NCBI GenBank assembly: GCA_934045905.1
Contig: OW203767.1
Span: 17,425,073-17,489,072, forward strand
DNA length: 64,000 nucleotides
From: Leuctra nigra
Taxonomy: Eukaryota > Arthropoda > Insecta > Plecoptera > Leuctridae
Direction of reading: 5' to 3'
This document shows positions 38,901 through 49,695 of the stretch, piece after piece. Position 1 is the stretch's first letter. Each line of letters opens with the position of its first letter. Made by a program: the position numbers and the translations under genes. Under the pieces are notes generated by a model. It made no database searches, was not told the DNA's origin, and saw nothing but the letters and a program-made list of their open reading frames with translations.

Positions 38901-41900
38901 ATTCATTTACCTTCCTGATAACAATTTGTCGGAAGTGTTCAACCTCCACAGCATCTCACCTGCTTGCAATCTCATCTCGTGCCATGGACCATCATCCCCT
39001 CTAATCCTCTCACTTAGTGTTGTCCACTTCATTAAGCGCGGCCATCAAATGAGCTGAGCCAATGATGAGATCAGAGAGATGCTGCAAACCTGACAGATGT
39101 GACCTTCCAGCTGATGCGATCTATTGCTTGGCGATTGGGGACCGCAAATAATGAGCTTAGGATCAACTGATATTAGAATAACAAATACATTCTATAGACA
39201 CACTAACACACCTTGATATGCGGATATGAAAGAACAAAGCAATTCATAAAATGATACATTCAATATGAGAGAATATGAGAGAAAGGATTTTGGGATGGAA
39301 AGATTGGGATTCAAGGTTGTACGGGATAGGTTGAGATGGTATGGTCAAGTGAAGAACATGGGGAGGGATAGGATACCAAGAAGAGAATTTCAAAGATGGA
39401 ACGGTGTTGGGAAAAGAAAACCAGGAAGACCGCGTACAACGTGGATAAGAGCAGTAGAAGCAGATGTGATTGAAATGAGAGGGAATTGGGAGACGATTGT
39501 AGAAGAGAAGTGGTGGACTGATAGAGATAAATGGCGAGAGTTTACTGGAAGACCGGAGGGGGAAGAAGAGGAAGAAGAGTTGGGGGAAGAAGAAGAAGAA
39601 GAAGAAGAAGAAGAAGAAGAAGAAGATGGCGTGATGGACTTGGCCAGTCGGTTGCGAATCAGAAGGCCCTAGATTGTTATGATGTGGAACATCTCCTGAC
39701 ATGATTAATAATTGTAAACTTAGATAAGAAAATTGAAAAAAATCGATATAATCAAGCGCATTGGTTTCTGTACGACGTTTCGTCAAAATTTTATCGGTCA
39801 TTATCATACAATATAAATGAAGGGTACAGGGAAATAACGTTATAAGTCACATTCCGATGAAACTGAGATAAACGAAGTTTTATGTTGAAACTTGTATATC
39901 TATCTTCCATACAAATCGATATTTCAATTGCGTTTTTGAAGACTTGTGGCAATATTTTCTAATAATCCTATGGGATATTCTGAAAGGTCATAAAAATCAC
40001 TGCAAATTACACCTTAAACCAATTTTAAAAAAATGACTCGGCGTTCTTTCGCTGTAAGTCAACAAAGTCACAAAGCTCTGAACTTGCAACTCGAAGGTAC
40101 CTGGTTTGATTCTCGTGGCCGTCCTTCCGGACCGACGTCTGTTCGTGATTTCCTCAGTCGAGAGGCATGTTTGAAAGTAGCTATTAGTGAGTTCTTACTG
40201 TTTTCTGGCGGTAACTTAACAATAAGCTCTATATGCTTGAATAAAGAGCTACTCGGAGAGATCGGAGGCTCTGTTTAGAATGTATATGGTATATTATCTG
40301 ACGTCACATAAGACCATAATCTAACTGGGGGACAGATGCTTTCAGTAAATAAGTAATCAATTCTTGACTTATTTCCTTATTTTATTTCATACCACTTCTG
40401 TATTTATTTTTAATATCTTTCTTTTACAACTGTATTTAAAATAAGATGAACTATTAAAAAATTGCATGCCCCCCCCCCCCCATTTTTTTAAAATTAAGAT
40501 TGAGGTCTGTTTCCATAGCAACTAGGGTGTTGCAACTACCCTATATTGAGTTGATGTTATTTACAGTGATATTTCTTAATTTCAGTTAGCGAAGGAGCAT
40601 TCAAGAAGTTGAAACCTGAGCCTCATCTAGGACCTTCTCCGAGCAACTCCCAGCTATCAGGACACAACCCCACCACCACCTCCTGCCCCACCCCCGCCCG
40701 ACGGCGGCATCGGACCACCTTCACACAGGTAACAGGCCCTTCACTTGCTGCAACTCTTTAACTCACCTCCCTTCACTTCTCCGACTCTCTCACGTCAGGC
40801 GGAGGAAGTGAAAGGTGAAGTGACAATGGATGCTCTTTATATGATTTATAAGTGAGCTATCTTTAACGGTAGTGTTTTTATTGATTTTTTTTAACCATTT
40901 ATTGATACAAAAGCTTTTAAATATGCACGATTAGAATTATAAGGTCCTGTTTTTTAATAGGTAGGTACTCTGCTAAATTTTAAACAGTTGATTAGGACTA
41001 AATTGTCATGGCATTCCTTGATTGAGTTTAACGTTGAACTACTGGTTTATGGAAAACCTGCCCGAAAATTCATATGATTTAGAGAGATATTTTACACATA
41101 TTTTAAATATCTTAAGTTATTTTAATAAGTGAAGATTGGAATTGAAAATAAAATATTTCCTCTCCTTGTACTTTCAGGAACAATTGGCCGAATTAGAATC
41201 AGCATTCGCCAAGTCCCACTACCCCGATATATACTGTCGAGAAGAACTAGCGAGGTCCACAAAACTGAACGAAGCCCGGATTCAAGTAAGTCGCAATAAC
41301 ATCGTTAGAGTTCGAAGTTGTGAGTTCGACCAGGTCTCGAGGTCGAGATGTATCGATGTATCGATATATCGATAGCCAAGCCAATCGAGTACGGCTCATC
41401 TCGACAATCGAATCAGGAAGAGAGTCGACGATGTTCAATGATAAAGAATAGCTACAAACGAGATAAAGTAACGCATTAGGCCATGAAATTGAGACAAGGA
41501 TATAAAAGAACAGAGATTTCAGTCGAGATGGAGCTCATAATTTGATTGATCTAAGAAATGAGGATTTTTTTCTGTAAAAATGGAACTAATTTAATGATTG
41601 ATAAGTTGAAAGGGATTTTAAAACCTCTTTTGATTTTGAGTTGGGGGAGTTGAGGTTGGCTCCGGAGAGAGATCTCTGGAGTTTGCCGGTTTTCAAAATT
41701 CGATTATATTTGAACATGGTTAGGTTTCATGATGATATTATTCTAAGAAATTCACTCAGCTAAAATGATTTTCTTCTCAAGAAATTGCTGTAGAAGAAAC
41801 TAATTGAATAGTACGAGTAAAAGATGTTAAAGGAAATAACATTACACCTCTTTTCTACTTTTTTAGTTACAAACAGTCGTTATTTAACTTCCAATACTGA

Positions 41901-44900
41901 TGTTGAAAAGTTAACATATTTCTACAAATCGTTGAAATACTACATATTTGTATTTTAAAATCAAAATATCATAATCACACAACGTTTCAGCTACAGAAAT
42001 CATAACTGAAATGTAAATTATAATAAATAAAAGCGAGAATTTTAATTAAATTAAATAATCCATCTATCCATGAAGACAATTTACAAAATATTTGCATCTT
42101 ACTTTCAGGTACCTATTTGAATATAAACATTATAAAATGATCTCCCATTTCTATTTAGACAATCGGCAAACACGATATCACAAATGTCTCAGACAAACAA
42201 GACAAGTCTACAATTCCACACTTGAATTTCTCCCGATCAAATCACCCGACTTAATTATTTCATTTGTCGGCAATGAGTCAGCTATTTGTAACTCGGCATC
42301 CTGCGTCGGAGGCTGTGGAAGGATGAGGATGGGGATGAGGAGGAGGAGAGAGCGATGCACCTCAGGGGTTGGAGTCAGGGGTTGCACGCATGTACAGGGG
42401 GACGAAGACGCAGCCGGGGGGTGGCAGTAATGAGGGGCTAATTCAATCAAAGACGTGGGGGGGACAGAGTCATGGAAAGGGGGAGGAGGAGGGGGACACA
42501 CTACTGCAGCTAGCCCCCAATCATCCGAGATAGCGACACACAAGAGTGTGTGGTGTTTTGTCTTTGTACGATGATCGCGTCCTCGTCGGCGTCGGACGTG
42601 ATGGCGTCGGCGTCGTATTCGTGAACGACGTCGGCAATATTGATGACGTCGTCGACGGGAGTTTTATATCCGTGTGGTGAATAGATGTATATTATTACAG
42701 CATTTTATTATTCTACTTTAAATTCTTTAAATTCTAGAAGGTTTGCTCGATTTCCCAAGATCGTTCCCAAGGCTCATAAAATGTTATATTCGGACAACCT
42801 CTTGTAACCCCCCTCAGCACCAATGTTGCATATTATTTGAGATCGGACAACTCAGGAATATTGCACCAGTTATGCAATTTACACAAATACTTTAAAATTT
42901 TGTACCGCTACTATAATGATCAGTAATTAACTTATTAACTAGCTTAACGCCCCCCCCCCCCCCCCCCCCCCCTACTTGTCCTACATTGTCATATCTATAA
43001 GTTTGACATTGCGGGGACAATTTACATTTGACTTTACGTAACCCTTATGTATCACAATTTACACTCAAATTAATTATCTTGTAATAAATCCGCACAGCCC
43101 CATATCAATACTACATTGTTGTAAAGATCAGTTGGCTAATATTGATATTGATATTTTGATGAAATTATACATTTTACTTGCGTGCGCAACCCTCTTTTAC
43201 TCGACTGAACGAGTTGCTTTACAGCTCGATTGATGAGAATTTAGGTTTCTTTGGAAAACTTCCATGGAGTCAGGATGATATGAAGGGATGTGTGTTGTGA
43301 AAAATATCCGACCGAACCGGGGCTCGAACCCGGGACCTCTCACTTGCCGGGCGAGAGCTCTACCAACTGAGCTACCCGATCGGACGGACGGACACTAGAC
43401 ACAACACACTGATGAGGGTTAGAGATCTCCGAGGAGAATGGAATGAAGGTAGAGAATGCTTCTACGAACTGTCATACCACCGGTGACGATGCTGTCACCA
43501 TGTCTCATTGCACTTGCGTGCGCAACCCTCTTTTACTCGACTGAACGAGTTGCTTTACAGCTCGATTGATGAGAATTTAGGTTTCTTTGGAAAACTTCCA
43601 TGGAGTCAGGATGATATGAAGGGATGTGTGTTGTGAAAAATATCCGACCGAACCGGGGCTCGAACCCGGACCTCTCACTTGCCGGACGAGAGCTCTACCA
43701 ACTGAGCTACCCGATCGGACGGACGGACACTAGACACAACACACTGATGAGGGTTAGAGATCTCCGAGGAGAATGNNNNNNNNNNNNNNNNNNNNNNNNN
43801 NNNNNNNNNNNNNNNNNNNNNNNNNNNNNNNNNNNNNNNNNNNNNNNNNNNNNNNNNNNNNNNNNNNNNNNNNNNNNNNNNNNNNNNNNNNNNNNNNNNN
43901 NNNNNNNNNNNNNNNNNNNNNNNNNNNNNNNNNNNNNNNNNNNNNNNNNNNNNNNNNNNNNNNNNNNNNNNNNNNAAAAAATATAGAGGCAAATTAGTTT
44001 AAAACAGTGCCAAAGAATAGAATTAATTAATTTAGTATGTGCTTTTATTGCTTTTATAAAAAATGTTATTTAAAAAAAAATTATTAAAATAAAGTGCATG
44101 AGCTTGACACCTCTTCATTCAATAACGCTCAACAAAATGTTCTAACTTTTAAGAATGACGTAATCACGAATAAAGAAGCTCAAATAGTTTAAAATTCTGA
44201 ATACGCAAATAATCAAATAATAAATAAGTGCAATTTTTAAAAACAATTTTAATTTATAAAGTTTGAAGGGAGCAATTATCAAAATAAAATACTAGCTTTT
44301 CGTATACGTATAGCTTAGCCAAAACGTAAAAAATAACTTTCAATGGCTTAGAAATGTTTAAATTAAAAAGAGTAGAAATGAAACTAGGAATATTATCACG
44401 GCACCTCCACCGTAACTGGAAAGAAATATTCATCAAGTAACTTAAGTATCTGTTAAAACCGGTTGTTCCTGCATCTCCCTCTAAGAATCTCCGTGTACCT
44501 ACATCTGCCACCATGTTGTGCCGCACACATGACTGGTGTGAGGGGTGGTGTGTGAGGGGGATGAGTTAGGGGCGGAGCGATAACTACCCTTGACTCGATG
44601 TCTTGTGGGTGGGGGGACTTATTTTATAAAGATACTCCCTTTGTTTTCACACTTTGGGGGATGGTACAGTGGCTGATCAAACATTATGCCGACACATCTT
44701 CTTGTTCAAACATCCAAATATCACAACAGCAGTGTATATTTTAATTAAAATATTAATCTAGTTAGTCAAATGAAGAATTACTACTAATTAATTATAACAA
44801 TTAATTCGGTCAGCGCAATTTACAATGTATATCTGTTCGAATTTAATTATAAATATAATCTCGTTATCTATTCACAAATAGTGGCGATGCCCTTTTGACC

Positions 44901-47900
44901 TCACAGACTATTTAACTGCGTCTAGATACAATTAATGCACATGTTATTGCTTTGATGCTAAATTTGTATTTTATAAATATTGACTATTTTATACGCAAAA
45001 ATATATTTTGAATTAATATAAATTTGCATCAGACGATGATGCATTTTAAAAAATCACAATTTTTTGAAACAAAATTATTTGTTTGTGGGGCTCTTTTTAT
45101 ACTGCATCTTTATTTAGCAGCAGTTTAAAAGTAGGTATTTCAAAAAATATAGGCAACTCGTTATTTCTTTGTGAAAAATTATTTATTTCGTAGGCATCAT
45201 TATGTTCAATATCGCCATATCTTTTCACAGCTTTTTAGAAATCTGATTGAATCTTTGCTCTCGCTTCATCGTCATCGCTTCCGCGCTTCAAATTGCCACT
45301 CAGTTGGGAATCTCGACTCAGGAGCAAACGAAGTTAGATCTGTCGCGCTGTCGATGTTCCGAGATAAATCAGAGATGAGTCGGCATGAGAGGATGCTGGC
45401 TCCATGAGACAGGGGGAAAATCACTATAATACATCGACAAGAGTCTTAATCAGCCTGGATGAGGTGTTTCAGTGGGATTGGAACTTGTCCGTTCGAAATT
45501 CAAACGTCTACATTTTTTATTAATCTGCTCTTTATAATACACTCTGGCTCGGGTGGACTGAATCATGTGTCGTGGCTTATAGGAACTTCTTAAAAAATCT
45601 CTTCCGACAGCTCTTTTAAAACTCTTAAAATGGCAAAAAGTTTGTAAATACTTGACCGATTGCGTTGAAAGTGTGTAAAATATGAGATAATGTTAATCTT
45701 GATCCCCATGTCAAATTTGAACTTAATCGGAGCATTTTGATTTTCGAACAATCGGAAGATGATTTTTAAATTTTAAGCAATTGGAGGATAACGCATTTTT
45801 AAGTCGCTTTAATAAATTGTATTATAATTTTTCAGGAATAAGCATTTAGCATTTCGTAACTCTTCTAACTTCTTGAAAACTCTAACTTGAGCGATTTTCG
45901 CTCCATTCTTGAGTCTTGACATTCCACATTTCTTTCCACCCGGGAAAATTCAGTTTATTACGTGTGAGTTAGATCGAAATACAAAATGAAATGTAAGGAA
46001 GAAAATTTTAAAGATTTTAATCTTATCCTTGTTGCTAGTTTGTAGTGCAACAATTCAGGGATAAAGGAAACTAAATACGATTTTCCATTATTTTTCAAAG
46101 TTAGTAAAAATCGTATCAATGCTCTATTTATAAGAAAGCAAGAAATGTATGTATGCCTTTTTTCTGACCCCACCGTGTCTTGAACCTGGGATCTACTTGG
46201 CGAGCGAGAGCTCTACCAACTGAGCTACCCGGTCAGACGGACGGACATTAGACACAACGCACTGATGAGTTTAGAGTCAAGAGTTAAAGTCTAATCTCTA
46301 ATTCTCTAATGAAGGTAGAGAATGCTCACTACGAACTGTCAGACCACCGGCGATCTTTTTCTCTTGCACATGCAGGCGTAACCTCAAATTATATTTAAAA
46401 CAAATGATTTAAGCTCCTGTAGGTAGTACCGAAGCATAGCCAACTGACATTTCGTGGATGTCAGATTTATTAACTTTTTCAGCTGTTTCGGAATTTAATA
46501 AAATTGAAGTAACTGATTAGCTGTGCCGTTTATTGAGCGAGCGAAGCGAGCGTCTCCTTTTGGTTCTTTTGGCACGAACCTCTGTTTTTTTTGTTTTTTT
46601 TTTTTTTTCGTTTTTTTTGTCTGTCGTCTGCTTGTATACAGGTCACACCGTTTATTCGATCGAGCTGAAATTTTGCACACATGTCCAGACCAAATATGAG
46701 ATTTGCAGACCTTAATTTTTTTGAAATCCCCTGATTGGTTCAAATTTTAAAAAATGTATCTTTCGATTGGTTGCTCCAATCATTTTGAAATTTAGTAAAG
46801 TAATTGCAACCAACATTTTACCCAATCATAAAAAAATTCAGCCAAAGCCTCGCATTGGTTCAAATTTGAAACCATTTTTCCGGTGATTTTTGTAATTTAA
46901 ACTAGAACCGATTGACCGACCAACTTAAAATTTCGCATGGTCATTGGTGCCAACATTTAAGGTATTTTTGCCAATTTTCAGTATAATCTGTCGTTATTTT
47001 CAAAAGTTTTTGTAATTTTAGGGACATTTTGTGTGTTGGCTGTCAAATTCACGGCGACTTCGAATCTTCAGTTCAAGGCAAGGTAGTTAGAGCAGAAAGT
47101 TTCAAACGATATGAAACTAATAATGACCGTTCAACAGATTGATCTGATTTTGTGTACACAGTTATATCATATCATATGAGTGGTCCCAGGTATATTGTTT
47201 GAAATATATCCTGTGATTTTTGAATATTAACAAGGAACCGTTCAATCAAAGGTTTAATCGATCAACTTAAAACTTAGCAAGGTTATTGGGACCAATATTT
47301 TTGGAGATTTTGGAGATATTTATACAAGTCTGTGACGAAATTCAAGAATTATTGGCTTTTAATGACATTTTCGATAGACATAATTTCGGATCGAGGTGTT
47401 GCGTGTATGCGTGCTCGCTCATCAACGCGTTACTCAGAGCGTTTTCCTAGTCAAATATTTAGTTAATCCGGCATAACAAAACATTGGTAACCGGTCCTTC
47501 CTAAAACTATTAATATAAACTATCAACTATAAAAAGCTGGTGATACTTCATTTTAAAGCTAGTTTCATAAACCTGACAAACTCTAGAATGTTCTCGTCAA
47601 AGCTAAGCGAACGTTACGCCACGGTTGTTTTGCTCTCGCATGCAAGGAAATGGTTTCAAGGAGCACATCATCTTACATATTGAGATTTTGATCTTAGCGC
47701 GGAAATGAAGATGCTCGGTTTATTTTTCCTTCACAGCATCTCATCTCCGGGCCAAGACGAGATGTGAAAATAATCGAAAGGGAAGTCATCTGAAGATGAG
47801 AATTAATTTCCAACTCATCGGTATGATGAAGTTACGGAGGATTCTTTGAGAGCGCAGACGGCGGAATTTAATTGGAAAAAAATACGAGTAGACAATCTTG

Positions 47901-49695
47901 TTAGAGTTTAAATGATCCTTAGACGGGACTTAAAGATTACAAATAACAATGAAAACGCTCTGCAAGCGAGCACTTGTTATGCATGCAAATTAATTTGCAG
48001 ATATACGGAGTTGGGTTTTAAAGACCGTTTTGCCTTTGATCGAGCATTTACTTTATCGATGGAACCAATTTGTACAATTGTTTAAAAATATGTTTAAAAT
48101 TTTAAGAACTCTTTAAAGTTCTTGACTTATTTACGTGTTTTCAATAATAGTGCAAAATTTCAACTTGATCGGAGAAACAGTTAATTTTTAAGTTTCAACA
48201 ACTACAATTAGACTGCGAGTATCCAAAATCATTGTACCTAATCCTAACACGTCGAATGACACACTACTCTCCGTTAAGATGAGGAAGATGGGATGTTATG
48301 AGATGATATGAGGAGTACAATTCACACTTGGCCCGATTGCTGTGGTATTTATGATGTTTTAGTAGAGTGTATAAGTTATCAAAAGTCCACTTTGAAGTTA
48401 GTTTTTTTTTTCTTAAAAGTGGATTTGACATGATGCCTTTTCCGGTTACTTTAGTGCATTTTTGAACATCAACTAGTAGTATCAACAAAATAAAAAAGCT
48501 GGTATAATGCTTAAGGAATGACGTCCTTTTATATATGTTCTACGCATCTTCTCTAAAGTGTTTATATGTTCCATACAATTTTAATCCCATTAAAAATCTT
48601 GGTGTAATTTAATTGATAAAATAAATGCGAGTAGGTACCTGTATATATTGAGCTTTTACTTACGCGCTTCATATCGGAGATTCAACCTCAAACCCGCTGC
48701 TTGTCTGTTTATCGATTGCTAGTTCCATGCTTCCACGCACAGCGTGAGCGCGCCACTAGGCAGCTCGTTTACATTCCCTTGAGCAGACTACCGCATTCGA
48801 TTAGACATTAACGTAGCTTTTCACACGACTTTACTAATCACATATAAGAATTCATGCCTCATTTCAAATAACATTGTTTTTGAATTTCGTTCTAATTTGT
48901 ATTTCAAATACAAATTATCAAGCGAGCGGAGCGAGTGACTCCACTTGAAACTTATGGCTCAAATATCTGTTTTTTATTTGCTTTTTAATTTTTTAATTTG
49001 TGTATTTCGCATTATATTTTAAACAAAGTAACGGATCTGGCCAATTTTTTCACTAATGATTCATTACTATCCAATGCAGAAGGCTAATGATTTCCAGCAA
49101 AATCGCTTTACTAATTTCTTCGGAATTTTGATTTGTAGTTTGCACCAGCGTTTGACCTATCAAATGGTCGTCGATAAATCTGATCAAACTCGTATTTTGC
49201 ATAGTGATTAAGACCAACACTGCCTTTTATTGTAAAATTTTTCAGCCCAATCAGTCAAGAACACATGCACTTATTGACAGTTTTACGAACTGTCAGATAT
49301 GAAGTATCGAAATTAATGTTTTCCACTGCACAGTTGAATCTGATTTGCTTTATGCACCAAAGTGTATAGATTGCTATTCAAGTTTCAATAGAAAACATTA
49401 TTTTATGTTGATTGGGTGGATCAATGGATGTATATGTTTCTGGGCATTTGGTACGCGCTTATCAACGCGTTATAATGAGCGTTTTCCTAGTTAGGCAAAT
49501 GGTTTGAATATTTCGAATGTTTGTAACGTGTTTCTCCTATTCGCCAATGAGCTAACCTAACGTGTAATTTTAGACTTCATTCTTTCAGGCATAAGTCCGG
49601 AAGACGAGTGGTACAACAAGAGTTTGTCTGCGTTGCGCATGAACACCAGTCACCATCCCAACCTCGCAGCGCCGATGTTGCAGTACCAGACGTAA
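23692..49695 (+). CDS. paired-class homeodomain transcription factor, PROP/UNC-42-like (gene span)
   Basis: It would encode a nuclear DNA-binding developmental regulator. Five exons are recognised: 23692-23958, 25904-26212, 40586-40728, 41178-41285 and 49589-49695. All junctions have GT/AG sites and compatible phases (1, 1, 0). The homeodomain begins [10 protein letters not shown] in exon 3, continues [20 protein letters not shown] to ...NEARIQ in exon 4, and breaks after homeodomain residue 46, the usual paired-class intron site. The C-terminus is in the last exon. The exon for residues 47-60 (VWFQNRR...) is not found between 41286 and 49588; the 200-base gap at 43776-43975 is a possible location. 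The N-terminus is His-rich. No in-frame ATG precedes exon 1 after the stop at 23661, so an upstream exon or unusual start is needed. The PROP/UNC-42 assignment comes from motif memory; another paired-class family is possible. I recognised no PRD paired box. Confidence 0.8.
25904..26212 (+). CDS. homeobox gene exon 2
   Basis: It is entered after TTTCTGTGCAG and left at GTAGGA. Joined to exon 1 in phase 1 it reads [15 protein letters not shown], a His tract of ten His broken by one Ser, then [10 protein letters not shown] and a Thr/His/Pro-rich stretch to TTEHS. It is sharply GC-rich, so other frames are also open; the splice phases select this one. Low-complexity His tracts are common in insect homeodomain proteins. 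Confidence 0.8.
27000..27689 (+). mobile_element. family B (Helitron-like) 5'-truncated copy
   Basis: It starts near CAGGTCGCACCGTTTCTCCG, homologous to the interior of the copy at 46533-47450, and ends GTGCTCGCTCATCAACGCG...GAGCGTTTTCCGAG, where CTAG has decayed to CGAG. An A-run lies at 27203-27217. Confidence 0.6.
27383..27513. mobile_element. small MITE
   Basis: The ends CCAGTTTTGCAATACTCTGC and CCAGTCTTTCAATACTCTGC (complement of the right side) are inverted repeats of about 22 bases with two or three mismatches. There is no coding capacity. A diverged relative may lie at 40960-41050. Confidence 0.55.
29147..29330. mobile_element. degraded Tc1/mariner-like MITE
   Basis: It shares CACTTGGC at the left end, GGCTGCTGGTCATGGATTC and CACCTGCTAGAGTGACGTG with 17592-17799. 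The right terminal inverted repeat is lost. Confidence 0.45.
32060..32190 (-). mobile_element. SINE-B fragment
   Basis: It shares GAAAACTTCCA, GAGTCAGGATGATAT and the T-arm-like CCGGGGCTCGAACCCGGGAC with the SINE-B copies at 43 kb; the anticodon region is diverged. Confidence 0.65.
34390..35265 (+). mobile_element. 5'-truncated LINE: C-terminal reverse-transcriptase region
   Basis: A frame at 34328-35122 encodes 264 residues. From about residue 38 it reads like the end of a LINE reverse transcriptase: [14 protein letters not shown], then [11 protein letters not shown] and a helical C-terminus. The YxDD catalytic part is absent, so it is inactive. An A/T-rich 3' UTR follows, ending in an (ACT)n tail at about 35241-35263. 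CR1/Jockey/L2-type is my guess. The first about 37 codons look like unrelated sequence. Confidence 0.8.
36091..38438 (-). mobile_element. family A copy 3: longest composite Helentron-like element
   Basis: On the minus strand it starts with the foldback and ends at CTAG (36091-36094) after the palindrome. Five clear ETS/CRE cores lie near 36535, 36658, 36802, 36957 and 37110. The foldback arms (about 37315-37520 and 38227-38438) are about 207 bases long with a loop of about 700 bases. The arms hold about 60-70 bases absent from copies 1 and 2, present in both arms. No coding frame is seen in the loop. Confidence 0.6.
37315..38438. repeat. foldback of family A copy 3
   Basis: The left arm begins CCCAGAAAAAACACTCCGTG and the right arm ends in its complement. 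Reading both arms through, I find only scattered single differences (for example GGTGCATCG against GGCGCATCG). Confidence 0.85.
39258..39680 (+). mobile_element. LINE C-terminal fragment with expanded GAA tract
   Basis: The frame 39265-39672 includes [31 protein letters not shown] and RDKWREF, typical of the tail after the reverse transcriptase in RTE-like LINEs. It then runs into a (GAA)n tract encoding poly-Glu (about 39565-39625) and ends ASRLRIRRP. Both ends are truncated. Confidence 0.75.
40066..40180 (+). mobile_element. SINE-A fragment
   Basis: AGCTCTGAACTTGCAACTCG, GGTTTGATTCTCG and TTCCTCAGTCGAGAGGCA follow the SINE-A order. It ends before the 3' body. Confidence 0.65.
40586..40728 (+). 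CDS. homeobox gene exon 3 (start of homeodomain)
   Basis: It is entered after TTAATTTCAG and left at GTAACAG in phase 0. It encodes [20 protein letters not shown], a Ser/Thr/Pro-rich spacer and [10 protein letters not shown], the N-terminal arm and start of helix 1. KKLKPEP might be a sumoylation-type LKPE site. Confidence 0.85.
41178..41285 (+). CDS. homeobox gene exon 4 (helices 1-2 and start of helix 3)
   Basis: Exactly 36 codons between TACTTTCAG and GTAAGT, phase 0 on both sides. It encodes [20 protein letters not shown] through to RIQ. YPD, REELA and EARIQ are paired-class signatures. The next residues, VWFQNRR, should follow in another exon. Confidence 0.92.
43176..43775 (-). repeat. 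336-bp tandem duplication carrying SINE-B
   Basis: Bases 43176-43511 are repeated from 43512 until the gap interrupts at 43775. The copies differ by one deletion (CCCGGGACC against CCCGGACC) and one substitution in the tRNA-like part. Near-identity beside a gap suggests either recent duplication or an assembly artefact. Confidence 0.85.
43312..43383 (-). mobile_element. tRNA-like head of SINE-B
   Basis: On the minus strand: D-arm GCTCAGTTGGTAGAGC, anticodon stem CTCGC/GTGAG around the loop CCGGCAA, and T-arm CCGGG-TTCGAGC-CCCGG. The putative anticodon is GGC (Ala-like), but position 33 is C instead of T and the acceptor stem has several wobble pairs. The same unit recurs at 43648, 46165, 11793 and 32125 with shared non-tRNA flanks, so it is best read as a SINE rather than a tRNA gene. 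Confidence 0.7.
43776..43975. other. assembly gap (200 N)
   Basis: The run of exactly 200 N suggests a fixed-size placeholder, so the true distance is unknown. It starts inside the second SINE-B duplicate. Confidence 1.
45600..45840 (-). mobile_element. family B interior fragment
   Basis: GACCGATTGCGTTGAAAGTG, AAAATATGAGATAATGTTAA and AATTTGAACTTAATCGGAGC parallel the interior of the copy at 58844-59430 in the same orientation. Both ends are missing. Confidence 0.45.
46140..46365 (-). mobile_element. SINE-B copy
   Basis: It shares the tRNA-like head (GAGAGCTCTACCAACTGAGC on the plus strand) and the flank GACGGACGGACATTAGACAC through AGACCACCGGCGA with the 43-kb copies. Confidence 0.7.
46533..47450 (+). 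mobile_element. family B copy 1, non-autonomous Helitron-like
   Basis: It starts TTGAGCGAGCGAAGCGAGCG and ends ...ATCAACGCG...GAGCGTTTTCCTAG, followed by T. Near the 3' end AACGC and GCGTT can pair as a hairpin about eight bases before CTAG, the classic Helitron layout. At 918 bases it is the longest of the family here. No Rep/helicase frame. Confidence 0.6.
48918..49490 (+). mobile_element. family B copy 2, non-autonomous Helitron-like
   Basis: It starts with TC (TCAAGCGAGCGGAGCGAG), preceded by A, and ends GAGCGTTTTCCTAG, followed by T. A|TC...CTAG|T is the exact Helitron insertion signature. It lies 98 bases upstream of the last homeobox exon. Confidence 0.65.
49589..49695 (+). CDS. homeobox gene last exon
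   Basis: It is entered after CATTCTTTCAG in frame 2 and encodes [20 protein letters not shown] to ...MLQYQT, then TAA at 49693-49695. The incoming junction must be phase 1, while exon 4 ends in phase 0, so at least one exon is missing between them. The [12 protein letters not shown] block looks like a conserved C-terminal motif. Confidence 0.75.

Larger units (their letters stand above)
26213..40585 (+). other. 14.4-kb homeobox intron 2
   Basis: The intron carries family-B fragment 27000-27689, MITEs at 27383 and 29147, a SINE-B fragment at 32060, LINE pieces at 34390 and 39258, family-A copy 3, and a SINE-A fragment at 40066. Non-repetitive, GC-richer patches at about 28790-28925, 30000-30215, 33170-33480, 35560-35790 and 38930-39170 could be regulatory; nothing in the sequence proves it. 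Confidence 0.6.
41286..49588 (+). other. 8.3-kb stretch between homeobox exons, with the gap
   Basis: It contains a CpG-rich (GTCGGC)-like patch at about 42560-42665, a poly-C run at about 42951-42972, a duplicated SINE-B, the N gap, a SINE-B at 46140 and family-B copies. I searched by eye for TGGTT followed by a CA(A/G)AA(C/T) pattern and found no WFQNRR-encoding exon. Confidence 0.6.

Noticed and set aside
39244..39807. Minus-strand Phe-rich frame
   Set aside because: It is the complement of the GAA tract and LINE coding sequence on the plus strand.
43312..43383. Functional tRNA-Ala(GGC) gene
   Set aside because: Position 33 is C, the acceptor stem is weak, and the unit recurs with conserved non-tRNA flanks, which means SINE.
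43624..43997. Frames spanning the N run
   Set aside because: Unknown bases are counted as open; no evidence of coding.
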